NCBI RefSeq assembly: GCF_021347895.1 | Contig: NC_067115.1 | Coordinates: 11,793,564-11,857,563 of the forward strand | From: Acanthochromis polyacanthus | Lineage: Eukaryota; Chordata; Actinopteri; Pomacentridae | DNA length: 64,000 nucleotides | Reading direction: 5' to 3' | In this document: positions 1 to 50,092 of the stretch, piece after piece | Layout of the letters: every line of letters starts with the position of its first letter | How positions within the stretch are numbered: position 1 is the first letter of the stretch | Notes under the pieces: generated by a model | What the model saw: only the letters and a program-made list of their open reading frames with translations | Told to the model about the DNA's origin: nothing | Database searches by the model: none | Translations under genes and position numbers: made by a program

Positions 1-58
1 ATTGTCTGGAGTGGTTACTGTTTATTAGAGACTTTAATTTATTTAGTATTGATTTTAA

Positions 59-81
59 GGGTTAGGGTTAGGGTTAGGGTT
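59..81 (+). repeat. Telomere-like (GGGTTA)n, about 3.8 units
   Basis: Three perfect GGGTTA units and a partial fourth lie in the intron upstream of the first dnah6 exon. A second, imperfect cluster lies at about 485-502. This is interstitial, since coding sequence flanks it. Confidence 0.9.
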
Positions 82-82
82 G

Positions 83-197
83 ATTTTTTGGAACAAAAAA
101 ACAAAACAGTTTAATCGTAATTTAACAGCTATTTATTATTGGACAATGATTTCTGCAACCCATACCTGTATCTTTGTTGTGTTTTTAGTTTACCTGA

Positions 198-261
<64 letters not shown>

Positions 262-296
262 TGTGTCTGTGTGTCTGTGTGTCTGTGTGTCTGTGT
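83..296 (+). repeat. Dispersed repeat copy A with (GT)n tail
   Basis: The segment from about 83 to 199 recurs in inverted orientation at about 3140-3258. A pure (GT)n tract runs from about 200 to 260, followed by TGTC-interrupted GT to 296. Translations of the GT tract give only V-C repeats and are not genes. Confidence 0.85.
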
Positions 297-542
297 CTAT
301 ACTGGTGGGGACCCGGTGGGGACTTCAACCTGACTATTGCTATATAGCTGGGGACTCGTCTCACGGTGGGGACCTAAAATGAGGTCCCCACGGGTGGCAA
401 CAGCATTTTCTTGGCCATGTTGTTGTTACTAAAAATGTAAAAGTGCAAAAACGTTTCTTTAGGGTTAGGCATTGCTTTGGTCTGGGTTAGGGTTAGGGGT
501 TAGATATGAATGGGAGTCAATGGTAAATCCCCACCGGTATAG
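297..542 (+). mobile_element. Small inverted-repeat element (MITE-like), 246 bp
   Basis: The left end CTATACTGGTGGGGA and right end TCCCCACCGGTATAG are inverted repeats with one mismatch. GGTGGGGAC motifs repeat internally, and a GGGTTA-rich patch lies near the right end. GT-rich repeat lies on both sides (200-296 and about 554-571). No coding capacity. Confidence 0.65.
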
Positions 543-756
543 ATAAACAAAAATGTGTGTGTGTGTGTGTATCTATCTATGGTTGGCATAAATATGATAT
601 GAAGAGACTAGTTAATGTAACTATGCTGAACTAATTTGGTTAGTTCAGTGATTATGGGTGCCAAAGCTTTATAAAGGTTCCTTTGTAATCCTACCCTCCT
701 GTCTTTTTGTCTTTCTATAAACTCCACTCTCCCTTCACTCCCTGTTGTCTCTCTAG

Positions 757-39774
<39,018 letters not shown>

Positions 39775-39888
39775 GTTTGTGTTAAACATATAAGGCTATG
39801 TACACCCTAAAATTAACTTTGTATCTTCAGTGGGCTTATTTGTAAACATTTCCACAAACACGATTTATACTGAGTACATTTTCTTCAC

Positions 39889-39894
39889 AATAAA
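39889..39894 (+). promoter_or_regulatory. dnah6: Poly(A) signal for dnah6
   Basis: The canonical hexamer AATAAA sits 115 bases after the dnah6 stop codon, in an AT-rich short 3' UTR. No other AATAAA lies between the stop and this site. The 3' UTR is thus inferred to be about 130-150 bases long. Confidence 0.6.
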
Positions 39895-40000
39895 AATTTC
39901 TGAGCTAGCCCTAACTGATCTATCAGCTTTGTTTATGCACTCAGGTGTATTCAGGTAGATTAATATTATCTATATGCAGCAACAAAGTCTTATCCTTCAG

Positions 40001-40114
40001 ACACTTGAGATCTGTGCAATCCATCTGCATCTTTGAAGATGAGACATTCAGTCTCTACGATGTAAACACCATGTACTACCCTGCCACACTTGGAAACTCC
40101 ATTCACGTTGTGCG
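40001..40114 (+). other. Unidentified exon-like segment, 114 bp
   Basis: It is flanked by a good acceptor (tatccttcag) and a perfect gtaagt donor. Only one frame is open. It reads 37 complete codons containing SICIFEDETFSLYDVNT and YYPATLGNSIHVV, enters with two bases owed from a previous exon, and leaves two bases (CG). I do not recognise the protein. It begins only about 105 bp after the dnah6 poly(A) signal, so no preceding exon is obvious. It could be a remnant of a gene, an exon of a gene nested here, or chance. Confidence 0.35.
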
Positions 40115-41290
40115 GTAAGTCACTGAATGTGCTTACTGAGTGTTACACTACATGTGTAGCTTCGGGGAGAGAAAACACAGAGGGATGGACGGCAGCAGAG
40201 GTACATGAGACGGATAAATAGGGATGGCTGGACAGGCACATAGATGTTAATGGTTCAAAAATGAGAAAAACATGAAAATGTAACATAGCTAAGAGGAATG
40301 TTTTGAGACGGAAGAAGGAGTGATGATCATCAGATGATGAAATGTTTCCGCCACTGCCCCCACATACATCAGCAGCCTATTTGTGTAACTGAGGGCATGC
40401 AGCACAAGAAACATAAAATATGGCTTTTCAAACCCATTAAGCACACCCACTGCAGCACTGGGGCAGAGTGCAAATGTACTCAATCTTTGTCTCTGTCACA
40501 CACACTGCTTCTGCACACCTTACTGCTTTGGTAGCAGCAAGCGGGTCGTATATAAACATTATATTCAACATAAACCGGGGGGGGGCAGCACAAAAACAAT
40601 TGCAGTAAAAAGCATCTGTACAAACAGTTGATATTCCACATCACCCCAGGCTACTTCATAAACCATTTCTCATCAAAACTGAGTGGCAATTTTCCCACAA
40701 TTAGAAAAATAGTAAATCAAAATGGGTGATTTATAATAAATTACAATATTGGGTAGAAAAGATTATAGCATATATTAATAGATAATCACCACTTAACAGT
40801 TTTTTTGTAAACTGACAAAAACAAATTGCAAAATACAGTAACATGTAACAAAAATGCAGATTTATTGGCTGATATTAGTGTGTAAGTGAGCTTATAAGCA
40901 GCAAGAAATAACAGAGCATAAATATATATTCTGACTTACAATGTCACATGCACAGTACATAACTCGGACATAGTTTAAATAAAAAAATAATGTAAGGAAT
41001 TGGTAGAAAGACTGCTTTGTCTTAATGGCATGGTTTCAGGAAATAAAGAAAAGCACACAAGATTTTAAAAGTAATTGCATGTGAAATGGACATCATGGAG
41101 TTTTTTTCATTGTATCATTCAATTGAAAGAGGAAAGCATCATGACTTGATCTATCGTCTTTTTATGAGGTTCCGCCTGATTTCCCTTTTCCTATTACTTT
41201 ACTGTATCTGTCTCTTTTTTAAAATCTGTCTATCCTTGACTGTCACTATATCTGTTTTTTTTTCATTATTTACTGTCTGTGTTTGTGCAG

Positions 41291-41422
41291 GTTTGGAAGC
41301 TGTGGCAGAAGCAGATGCGATACATGTCATGTAACTACTTCCCTAAAGCCGTAAATGGTGATGAGTTGTCTGGCCTTACGGTGGCTTTTAAGCACGCTTC
41401 ATCAGGACACATCCGATCAGAG
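41291..41422 (+). other. Unidentified exon-like segment, 132 bp
   Basis: A long pyrimidine tract and tgtgcag precede it, and gtaaaa follows. One frame is open across all 44 codons (VWKLWQKQMRYMSC at its start, AFKHASSGHIRSE at its end). That frame does not match the phase left by the segment at 40001-40114. A direct join of the two would instead read R-F-G-S-C-G-R-S-R-C-D-T-C and stop after about 20 codons. An unseen middle exon or independent origin is possible. I do not recognise the protein. Confidence 0.35.
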
Positions 41423-43209
41423 GTAAAACCTTCCTGCTCATTAATCTCACCTTCAAGCAGATTTAGTCTCAGATAAATTTATGTTCTAAATAAAATCAGC
41501 ATGTGGTTTTTTTCTTGCATTTGGAGCAGTCAAGCACAGTCAAATTCTTTTTAATTTCAGTTTTGTGTAATTCCCCCAATTAGTGCATACACAATAACTG
41601 CACAAGTGACTTCACACGTGTGGTTTTCTGGTTTTCTCATCATTGGCAACACCCACTGACATGCTACCCTCCTTTATTATGCTGCTTTCTCTTAATCAAT
41701 CCCTCTATTAGTGTACATTATGCTCTATGAATAACTGGGAATTGTGAATCTACTTTACTGTATTTAGAAGAGAAGACATGCAGAAGAGGGTGGAAAGGAA
41801 TTGAAGGAGTAAATTAGATTATATGCCCCAGTCACTCTGAAATCAGATTAGCAGTGTTTTATCATCCCACACACACATACATGCACTTTCATCCCTGTGG
41901 ATTAAGTCAGAGGGAAGAGGAAATGGTTGATCTAAAACAGATGGGTCCAAAGAAAAATGGAGGCGTTTGTGTTTTATTTTTTAAAGAGGGAAACAAAAGG
42001 AGGACAAAGGGATTAAAGTTTGAGAAATAAAACACACATAGTTTATGACAGCAGCTGTAGGACAATAAAGACTGCTGTAAACATGAATATTTTATGACTA
42101 ATAACCATGTCTGCAATGACGAAAATCATGTCAGCCTTGTGCTCTCACTGGCATGATGTAAAATTAGTTTTAATAATGCTGACCACAGCCATTTTAGCTG
42201 AATAGAGAATATGTCATCATAGAGTGTTTGTATTTATGAGATGAGGCCATAGACTGTGCATAAAAGATGGACACTGATTACACCATCAGCCACTGGTTTG
42301 TGAACTACTGTTCTGGATTGAAATTTGGTATTTTGGTAAATTATCTTTTGAAACCAGAGTAAGTGATCATTTGATTTGATTGGAGTACCCAGAAACACTA
42401 GACCCAGTGAAGCATACGCTAGCAACGTGTCAATAAAAAGGAGCCTCCACCTGAAAACATACCTGCTTTATTATCTCTTTTACTCTGAACGGGACCATAA
42501 TTTTACAAAATAAACATTGTGTTGCATTTACAGATACTTGAAAATAGCCTTTGAGACCACAAACTCATTAAAAGATTGTTTACTTGTGTAACAAATAAAG
42601 GGAAATGTAGGATAATTTTCTCATAGATTTCAGTACAATCAGACTTATGTTCGCCCCCTGCCGACATTATAAAGATTGCAGATGTAAGGCACTTTGTACT
42701 TTGGCTTTACTTGTCAGATCCAGTCCACATTCATCTTTTAATAAGCACTCTGTACACCACTGTCTTGGTCATACAGGTTATTGAAAAGTAAATAGCTTCA
42801 TTCAGAGTTCCACCACAGCAGTGACTTTCAGGTTTTTGGCTGTGTACTTAGGTATTATTTGGCTACGTATATGAGTGCTATGTTATTAAAGGATGAGTCT
42901 AAAATATAAGAATTTTTGGTGTTCAAGTCAGCAAAGTTGAGTGTATCTGCAGTAGAGCCAACTGCATTTTTCAGACTGCAGTTGTGGGACTGCATTTCTG
43001 CAACCTTAGCAACAGTGATACCCATTGATTTAGATTAGTATGGAAGTGGAAAGGATAATATTTCTGGCCAAGATGGCCAACAATTAAAGCGTGATGACCA
43101 AATATGAATCACATTTGAATGATTTAACATTAAAAATTGATGTAATATCTCGATTTGAACAGCACAATTTTTGTTAACTTGCTGAAGTGGTAGTAACAAC
43201 CTGTGATAG
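41423..43209 (+). other. Intergenic stretch, nothing recognised
   Basis: No coding remnant continuing the exon-like segments at 40001 and 41291 was found here, nor any clear mobile element. Confidence 0.6.
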
Positions 43210-43461
43210 TCTTCAAGGACCGTAATAAACTTTAAAAGCCATAGGTCGTTTGACACAAAGTATTGTTTTGGTGGAATAAACCTTCAAAGCCATAACTCAT
43301 TAGTTAAAAGTGCCTCTTGGGAGGATTAAACCGTTAAAACTATAAGTACTGAGATTCAGAGTAGTATTTGGGGTGGAATAAACTTTTTTATTACATTACT
43401 TATTAGATAAAGTGCTATTTGGGTAGAGTAAACATTAAAACCAGAAGTTGCACATTTTAGC
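43210..43461 (+). repeat. Degenerate tandem repeat, five units of 50-51 bp
   Basis: Units start at 43210, 43260, 43310, 43361 and 43412. Most contain a TTTGGGTGGAATAAAC-like core, then aaaaCCATAA-like and TTAGATAAAG-like sequence. Spacing is very regular although the sequence has diverged. Confidence 0.75.
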
Positions 43462-44294
43462 GATCATCCTTCCAACAGCTGTATCCTCCTCAGCTGTCAG
43501 CACATAATTTTGGCTTAAGTTAAACAGCTGCTGGTTGCAGCCTTATATTTAGGGTCCCCAAAATATTTGTCATTTTTTGAATTAATAGGTTCTAGGTGAA
43601 TGTGCATGGTATTATAATAATAGTAACAGAAAGGTATTCTAGTATTGACTTGTCGTGAGCATTTTGGCCCTAGTCTTGTTTAAGCGCAAGGCTGATATAA
43701 TGAAGACTAAGACAAGACTGGGTCACTGATGTGCAATTTTCAACATACAGATCGGAATGAGTAGCATCTGAGGCTGGAACGATGCATTGCTGTTGCAGAG
43801 GTACTTATGTTGTCTTGCAGCACTGTCTGAACTAGTGCCAAGTCCCCACCTGAAGACCAGAAGGTTATGTGCTTGCAGGCAATAATTCTACAAAACAAAA
43901 GGACATATAGAGCTCACAGGACGTGCATGTGTATGGCCTTTATATTATACTAACTACACAAAGTCCAGTGAGATTTGTTCCACCTGACCTGGCTGCAACA
44001 GTGCCACCAAACAGAGCAAACATTATTCACCAGAATTACATAAACCATTCCTACAACCCAGGTGGTTTGTTCCATCTCAGGGCCAGAATAATGGAAGCAG
44101 CTCTGGGGCAGTGTGTACAAAAGTCTGGGCTGGGAATACTATCTCTTGGCCTGCTGGCAAGTAGAAGATGTTTGCATGGTGTGATACAGTGTGGTGCAAT
44201 TCCAGCCACCAACAGCTGTCTGTCTGTGTGTGGTGAAGCTTGAGATTAGATTTGACCAATTTAAACATGTTATCCCTCTGCTGAGCAGCATTTG

Positions 44295-44344
<50 letters not shown>
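44295..44344 (+). repeat. (GCGT)n microsatellite, about 12 units
   Basis: A pure GCGT tetranucleotide tract with alternating purine/pyrimidine character, a sequence type able to adopt Z-DNA. It is intergenic, between dnah6 and chrna8. Confidence 0.95.
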
Positions 44345-45084
44345 AGGCTGCCAGATGTACTGACTAATATCACAGGGAGTAAGGAGATTGCATCCCACCT
44401 TACTGGTCTGTCTCATCCATTCCTTGTTGCTTGGAATTAGGAAGACTGTTTATCTATACTGTGTTACAGGTTTGCATATCTGAGGTCAGGTTAAGCTACC
44501 AGCACAAGGTGCAGAAATGCTTGTGACACATCTTTGTGCAGCTGTCTAAAACATGACCTTAAAGTTGCAGAAGGTAGAAAAGGCAAAACAATCAAAAAAG
44601 ACAAAATTAGAAAATATGCAGCACTTTAAACTAATCCAAGAGGATGATCACAAATCAGTTTCTTCTCAGGCTGCTTGAATTCCAATACATTAAGGGTTAG
44701 TGTGGATTTTTTTTTTCTCAGTGATGCCAAAAAATAGTGAATACTTCCACTTTTAGCTTTAATGCTGTATCTGGCCACATGCACCTGAAAGACAATTAAT
44801 AATTAAAAGTATCTTTGAATACCATACCCTTTAGAGATATTGTTCCCAAAAAGGGGAATCCTTGAATGTTGCATTGATTTGTAACCATCTAGACAGAATC
44901 AAAATACTATTCTTCTTCAGCATGAGCCAGTGTCGAAACAGGGAAAATATGTCAATCCTTATTTGTCCATGAAAAAAACTGATCAATGTAAGATGTCAGG
45001 TTTCATAAATCAACATATTCTCTGCTCAGTTGCTAACATCTGACAATTGTTCCGTTGCTTTGAAAAAGATTAGACCACACACAA

Positions 45085-45470
45085 TTTGACATTTTGGGAA
45101 ATGTGCTCATTTGTTTTCTTTCCAACAGTTTGAAGTCACATAAAATGACATTTTCATGCATGTTGAATGTTGAACTAGACTCAGCAGCCAGTTAATTTAG
45201 CTTAGTTTCAATACTGGAGGCATGGGCGAAACAGCTAGCCTTGCTCTGTCCCAAGGTACCAATATCCAACTACCAGCTCTTGTAGCTTCTTGGAGTTTCC
45301 ACTGGTTGCCTAGCAACATGACCAAAAAATAATCTGACAGTGAACTTTTGTTTTTACACTCGTACTTACAAGTACATTTAATTAAAAGTATATGTTTTAA
45401 TCAGTAGGCCTTGGAGGTGCTGGAAGGCAGTTTTTATTACCTTTGTGCCGAAACTAGCTCCTTCCACTTG
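45085..45470 (+). repeat. Third copy of the dispersed repeat, intergenic
   Basis: It starts gacattttgggaaatgtgct and includes ggcgaaacagctagccttgc and a following tctgtcccaagg, matching the layout of the intron 12 copy. Confidence 0.5.
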
Positions 45471-48202
45471 TTTGCGCTCTTAATTCTCTGTTATGCTAAA
45501 GGTCTGCTGGCTCCAGGTGTATTTTTTCCCCATCCAACTCTCATTAAGATGTGTAATTTTCAAAATGTCAAACTCCTTTGTTAAAGCTTATTATAAGGGG
45601 GGGAAATGGCACTTTTTTAAGATGTAATGTGACATCTTGTATAATTGTGTGAACAATACTATTGCGATAACATGGAATGATTCACAGGGCACATTGGATG
45701 ACACGCTGTCATTACACTGCCTGTCTGGACAGACTGACGAAAGCACCCCAGTAATAACCCAATCACTTCCAGAAAGAATGCAGAGGGGTTGACAACCCTG
45801 ACAACCAAGAAAAGGGTATTATTTGGTGAACTGTAGCATGTCAGCCACTCAAAGGTGAATGATCATTGTGTTTCTCATTTATTTCAATTTTTTTTCAAAA
45901 TAGTCATGTACAGTGTGCATTTATGTACATTATTCAAATGAGAATGAATCATACTGAGCAGAGAGGCACAGAACACAAAGAAAAAGACACTCAAATTGAT
46001 CAAAACACTGATTTAAAAGAAAGAAAAATGTAGCATGGCAAAAAGGAAACAGTCACACCGTCATTTTCAGTGTACTTAGTTTCACCTTTGCAATGCTGCT
46101 AATGGAGCCAGTTGTGTGGTTTCAGCTTCAACATACTGTCTTTTGAATTACACAATGTCTTTTTCTCTGAAACATCTAATTCTCTGTTCACATTTTGAAC
46201 ACTTTCACTGTCATAGATGCTTCTCACATGGAAAACGTGCTGAACAAGCATCAACATGAGTGAGCAACAGTAGAAATCGGTCAGCTTGTCTCACAAAGAA
46301 TCTATATAATTGGCTGTCTTTAGTTGTCAGTCCATCAAATGTACATAGAAGACACTCCTCATTCAATATCTAATATGAGTCATTGCATCTTTGTTCAAAT
46401 CTCCAAGATGAGTCAATGATCAAGGTTTTCCATTATCCCTTGATTTATTAGGCAACATACTTACAGCAGTCAAGACCCATCTTCCCCCTGGCCCACATGT
46501 ATTTTTACCCACATATTATTTGTCATAAACCAAAAGCAAATCATGTTCTCATTGCAGTAATACTTTCCATTGTGTTTCAACCACTCCAATTTACAATATC
46601 CAAACACAATGTGCAATAACAAACTGAGTATTCACAAACTTTGGGGAGAATCTGGGTAGTCTAATTTCTTGACAAGAGTTAGACCATTCTAAAGATTGGC
46701 AAGAGATGTAAACCACTAGTCTCACTCTTCCTGTAGCAGAATGGCAGTTTGAGTAGTGATGAATGCCATATTGGATTGTTGCTTTTAGACTACAAGCTAC
46801 AGACCTTGGCTTCATATCCACAACACAGATGTGAGAGGCTAATTATTGCCTTAAAATTACAATACTAGTGTCTCCAATGCTATTTTGGGACATTTTTTTG
46901 TTACAAAACAACTGAGTGCTTTAGTTACCTTTAAGCCAAATGTTGTAGCTTCAACATAAAAACAAACAGTGTAATGGGTGCTGAATGTTGAAATCAACAG
47001 TGCAAAGTCCTTGCATGTGTTTCAGACAACACTGGCTTCACCTTTTGCCGTTTTTCCATTAGGAGTAGATTGGCCAGATGGTTTACAATGTAGAAGTGTA
47101 ATGACAGGCAGTCAACGGGTGGCAGTTATTTGTCTGAACTTGGCCCATTGATTCACTGGAACAGCATGAATTCCATTTCAGTTGCTATTTTGAGAGTAGT
47201 CAAGCAGTGTACTGTATGCTCTTACTTTCATTCTTCCTGAGTTTCTCTTAAAACAGCACTGAAAATGGCCAAGCGCTGTCAGAGAGCTCCATGAGTAGAG
47301 TAGCATGTGTGACAGTAGGAATTCACTCGTATCATATACCTCTGAGGAATTCAATTGTATTTAGTTTGATTCATAACGCTCCAAATTAGAATATACATCA
47401 CTTCACATAGAAAGGTCAAAGCCATTCAGTGTTATAGAGAGAAAACCAATAGTTTCCCCCATCAAGCACTTGTCGACATTGGGCAGGAAAACTCCCTTTT
47501 AACAGAACCACACTCAGGGTGGGTGGCTGTCGGCCCACCCAGATCAGAGAGGATGCTCGGTTGGTGAGAAGAGACGAGATTTAGCACAAGTCTGTTACAT
47601 AAAGTCACCCAGTAATCCTTGTTGCATGTTGTTGCAAGAGATTAGAGAAGGAAAAGTGTTAACCTTTCACTGAGTATTAGAGAGTAAAAAAACCACACAC
47701 ACAAAGCACTCTGCGCTACAAAAAGATTAGTGCCAAATGCATCTCCACTGGGGTGATGTCCCCTCAAAATACATTTAAAAATACTGTCGTTTAATCATTG
47801 CTTGATTTGTTCGTCTTTCATAATTGTTCTCAGAGTACGGCAACACATTCTGTAGCTAGCGCACAAGTAATGTAACACCAAATCACATCAAAAAATAAAT
47901 CCATTGTAAATGAAAGAGTTATTTGTTAAAAAAATGTATGATATGCTAACAACACTCAATGAACTGTATTCACAAGGGATTGAGGCTAAGATAAATTCTG
48001 GTCGATCCCTTGTGGAATTACTTCACAGTTTAATAACATGGCTTGGAAAGAGCAAAAAGCAGAAATGTCACATTTAAGTATGACTTTCACTGATACCGAT
48101 GGATCTCTTAGCCACATTTATGACTGTGGAACTTGTCTGGACAAAAAGATGGTTGTAAGAAAAGGAAGCTCAACAAATGAGGAAAGGCAAGAATAATATG
48201 AA
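45471..48202 (-). other. Intergenic stretch, possibly including distal chrna8 3' UTR
   Basis: AT-rich, no transposon or gene recognised. If the chrna8 poly(A) site is beyond 48993, part of this could be transcribed on the minus strand. Confidence 0.5.
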
Positions 48203-48620
48203 TACACCAGTGAGACACAACATTAAAACCACCTGCACACCTGTGAGCAGTGGATCCTTTTAGGTCCTGAGAGTTGTACTGTTGGACCTCCATGGATCTG
48301 GTTTGTTCTGACACATCTTGCAGATGCTGGTTTGGTTTTGGGGAGTTTGGAGGCCAGGTCAGCACCTTGGGTTCCGGTATCATGTTTCTGGAAGTTTCTG
48401 CAGTGTGGCAGGGTGCATTGTCCAGCTGGGGCACTTCACTATAATCAGGGGATGTCATGGGCATGATGGGATGTGCTTGCTCTGCAACAATGTTTTAATG
48501 GGTGGTAAGTGTCAGGGTAATAACCCTGACCCAAGGTTTCACAACAGAAAACTGTAACAAGATGATGAGTGTTTTTCACTTTACCCATCAGTGGTTTTAA
48601 TGTCGTGGCTGATTGGAGTA
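48203..48620 (-). mobile_element. Internally deleted Tc1/mariner copy between dnah6 and chrna8
   Basis: The 418-bp element has terminal inverted repeats TACACCAGTGAGACACAACA and TACTCCAATCAGCCACGACA, both followed by TTAAAACCAC. The minus strand retains transposase pieces (QLDNAPCHTA, VLTWPPNSPKP, and CCETLGQGYYP upstream). It lacks most of the coding region and is dead. Confidence 0.75.
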
Positions 48621-48992
48621 TGTTAACAAGAGAGTGACATGGTAGAGATAATAGAAAAAAATTAATGAATGTTTTTGTTGTTGTTGTTATATGTGAGAGA
48701 AAACTGACTGTATTAGTGTTTTGGACTGCTGGTGAAATGAAACTATCTCTTGGCTTGGGGAAATAACAGAGCTTTTCCTTTAATTTCTGGAATTTTGTAT
48801 ACTGGTTGAGAAATAGAATTATCAAGAAGCATATTGGCATTATCTGAAAATAATCACTTATTGGAGCCCTAGTTGAAAGAGCTGTGAGTGAGTGTGTCGA
48901 GATTACGTTTCAGCTTAATCAGATTACACTAAAACATGTTTATTTAAAAATAGGAAAAAAAAGCATAGTGGCCTGAAAAAACACTGACTGAC

Positions 48993-48998
48993 TTTATT
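48993..48998 (-). promoter_or_regulatory. chrna8: Candidate poly(A) signal for chrna8
   Basis: AATAAA on the minus strand lies 495 bases downstream of the chrna8 stop. It is the first canonical hexamer I noticed downstream, but the true 3' end could be further out, as neuronal receptor transcripts often have long 3' UTRs. Confidence 0.35.
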
Positions 48999-49492
48999 TT
49001 ATGTAACTGCTGAAAGCATTTACTTGAGCCATTTCTAGAAGATACACAGAGGTGACAGACCCTGGAAATGGGAAGAAGAGTAGCTGAAAAGAAAGAGCTG
49101 GAAGGGAAAGAGTGCAAACAGGATTTTCTGATGAGATGAGAAGCCAAAGCTGTGGCATGTAAATGATGTGGTGCAGCTGGGATACAGATAAAAAGTGCAT
49201 TAGTGTGAGTTTCTACTTCGTTAACTACTGTATGTAGTCTCAACCCGCTACATGGCACACTGTACATATGGTGTGAGCTGGGGGAGCCACCCTGACAGGG
49301 AAAAACCACATCACCCAAACCATTTACTACTGACACATATATAATGGATAGAGGGAAATGATTGGTACTGATGTACAGGAACGACGATTTTAAAGTCATC
49401 GTAGTTGTATTGTGTGGCACACATCTAATCGTGTCAGGATTTTTACTATTGACTTTGCCTCTCTTTTGCCTCAGAGAGGGTAGAGATCAGCC

Positions 49493-50092
49493 TTATGTGA
49501 AGTCCTTGGACACCGCCTCAATGAAATTGGGTGCTGACATGAGGATGGTGAAGGTGCAGATGATGGAGAAGAGCGAGAAAGCCACCAGACATAACCGATC
49601 CACGACTGCCGCTGCGAACTTCCACTCACTGCAGATTGCCTCCCCCTCGTCCTGTTCCCGGAAGCGGCCTGCAATGTACTGCACCTCCTCCAGGATCCGA
49701 GAAATTTCCGGAACCTGCTCCAACAGCAAAGTCCGTGTCTGATCCGAGATTATATCATGCTGGGAGGAGCCATTAAGGTGGTTTCCCCCAACTCCTCCAC
49801 CACCGCACACCACCACACCTGAATCAGTGCTTGGTGGAAAAGCTGGGTTGTCTGTGCCCATTGAATGGTAACCAAAGTACAGGTTCATGCTCCCATTGGT
49901 GGTGGTTGATTGGGTGGACGCCTGCCCTGGTATGGTGTTCATCTGAATGCTACTGGTGCTGGTGTGGTGAGGAGGAGAATGGGGATACTTGTAGGTCAAA
50001 GGACTACTTGAATTCACGACTCTTCGTCTCTCCTCTCCAGGCTTCTTCATGCGGAGGAACCAAGCACACCAGTTGAGGAGAATGACTCTGAC
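49493..50092 (-). CDS. chrna8: chrna8 exon 10 (600 bp): cytoplasmic loop, TM4 and stop
   Basis: It opens with [20 protein letters not shown], then a long variable cytoplasmic loop rich in S, T, H and G (including a CGGGGVGG run). A conserved amphipathic helix [21 protein letters not shown]4 ([19 protein letters not shown]) and [14 protein letters not shown] with TAA follow. The loop segments MNTIPGQ and YHSMGTDNP echo alpha-8. The acceptor tcatccag lies at 50093-50100, only 64 bp from a probable LTR insertion. Confidence 0.95.
   Translation of the reverse strand, partial: VRVILLNWCAWFLRMKKPGEERRRVVNSSSPLTYKYPHSPPHHTSTSSIQMNTIPGQASTQSTTTNGSMNLYFGYHSMGTDNPAFPPSTDSGVVVCGGGGVGGNHLNGSSQHDIISDQTRTLLLEQVPEISRILEEVQYIAGRFREQDEGEAICSEWKFAAAVVDRLCLVAFSLFSIICTFTILMSAPNFIEAVSKDFT

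Noticed and set aside
59..81. Chromosome end suggested by (GGGTTA)n
   Set aside because: Only about four units, with coding sequence following; interstitial.
80..382. Reading frames through the (GT)n tract giving long V-C repeats
   Set aside because: They are translations of a microsatellite and a repeat that recurs inverted at 3090-3258; no coding signal.
49362..49742. 126-codon plus-strand frame
   Set aside because: Antisense shadow of chrna8 exon 10, which is supported by family match and splice phase.
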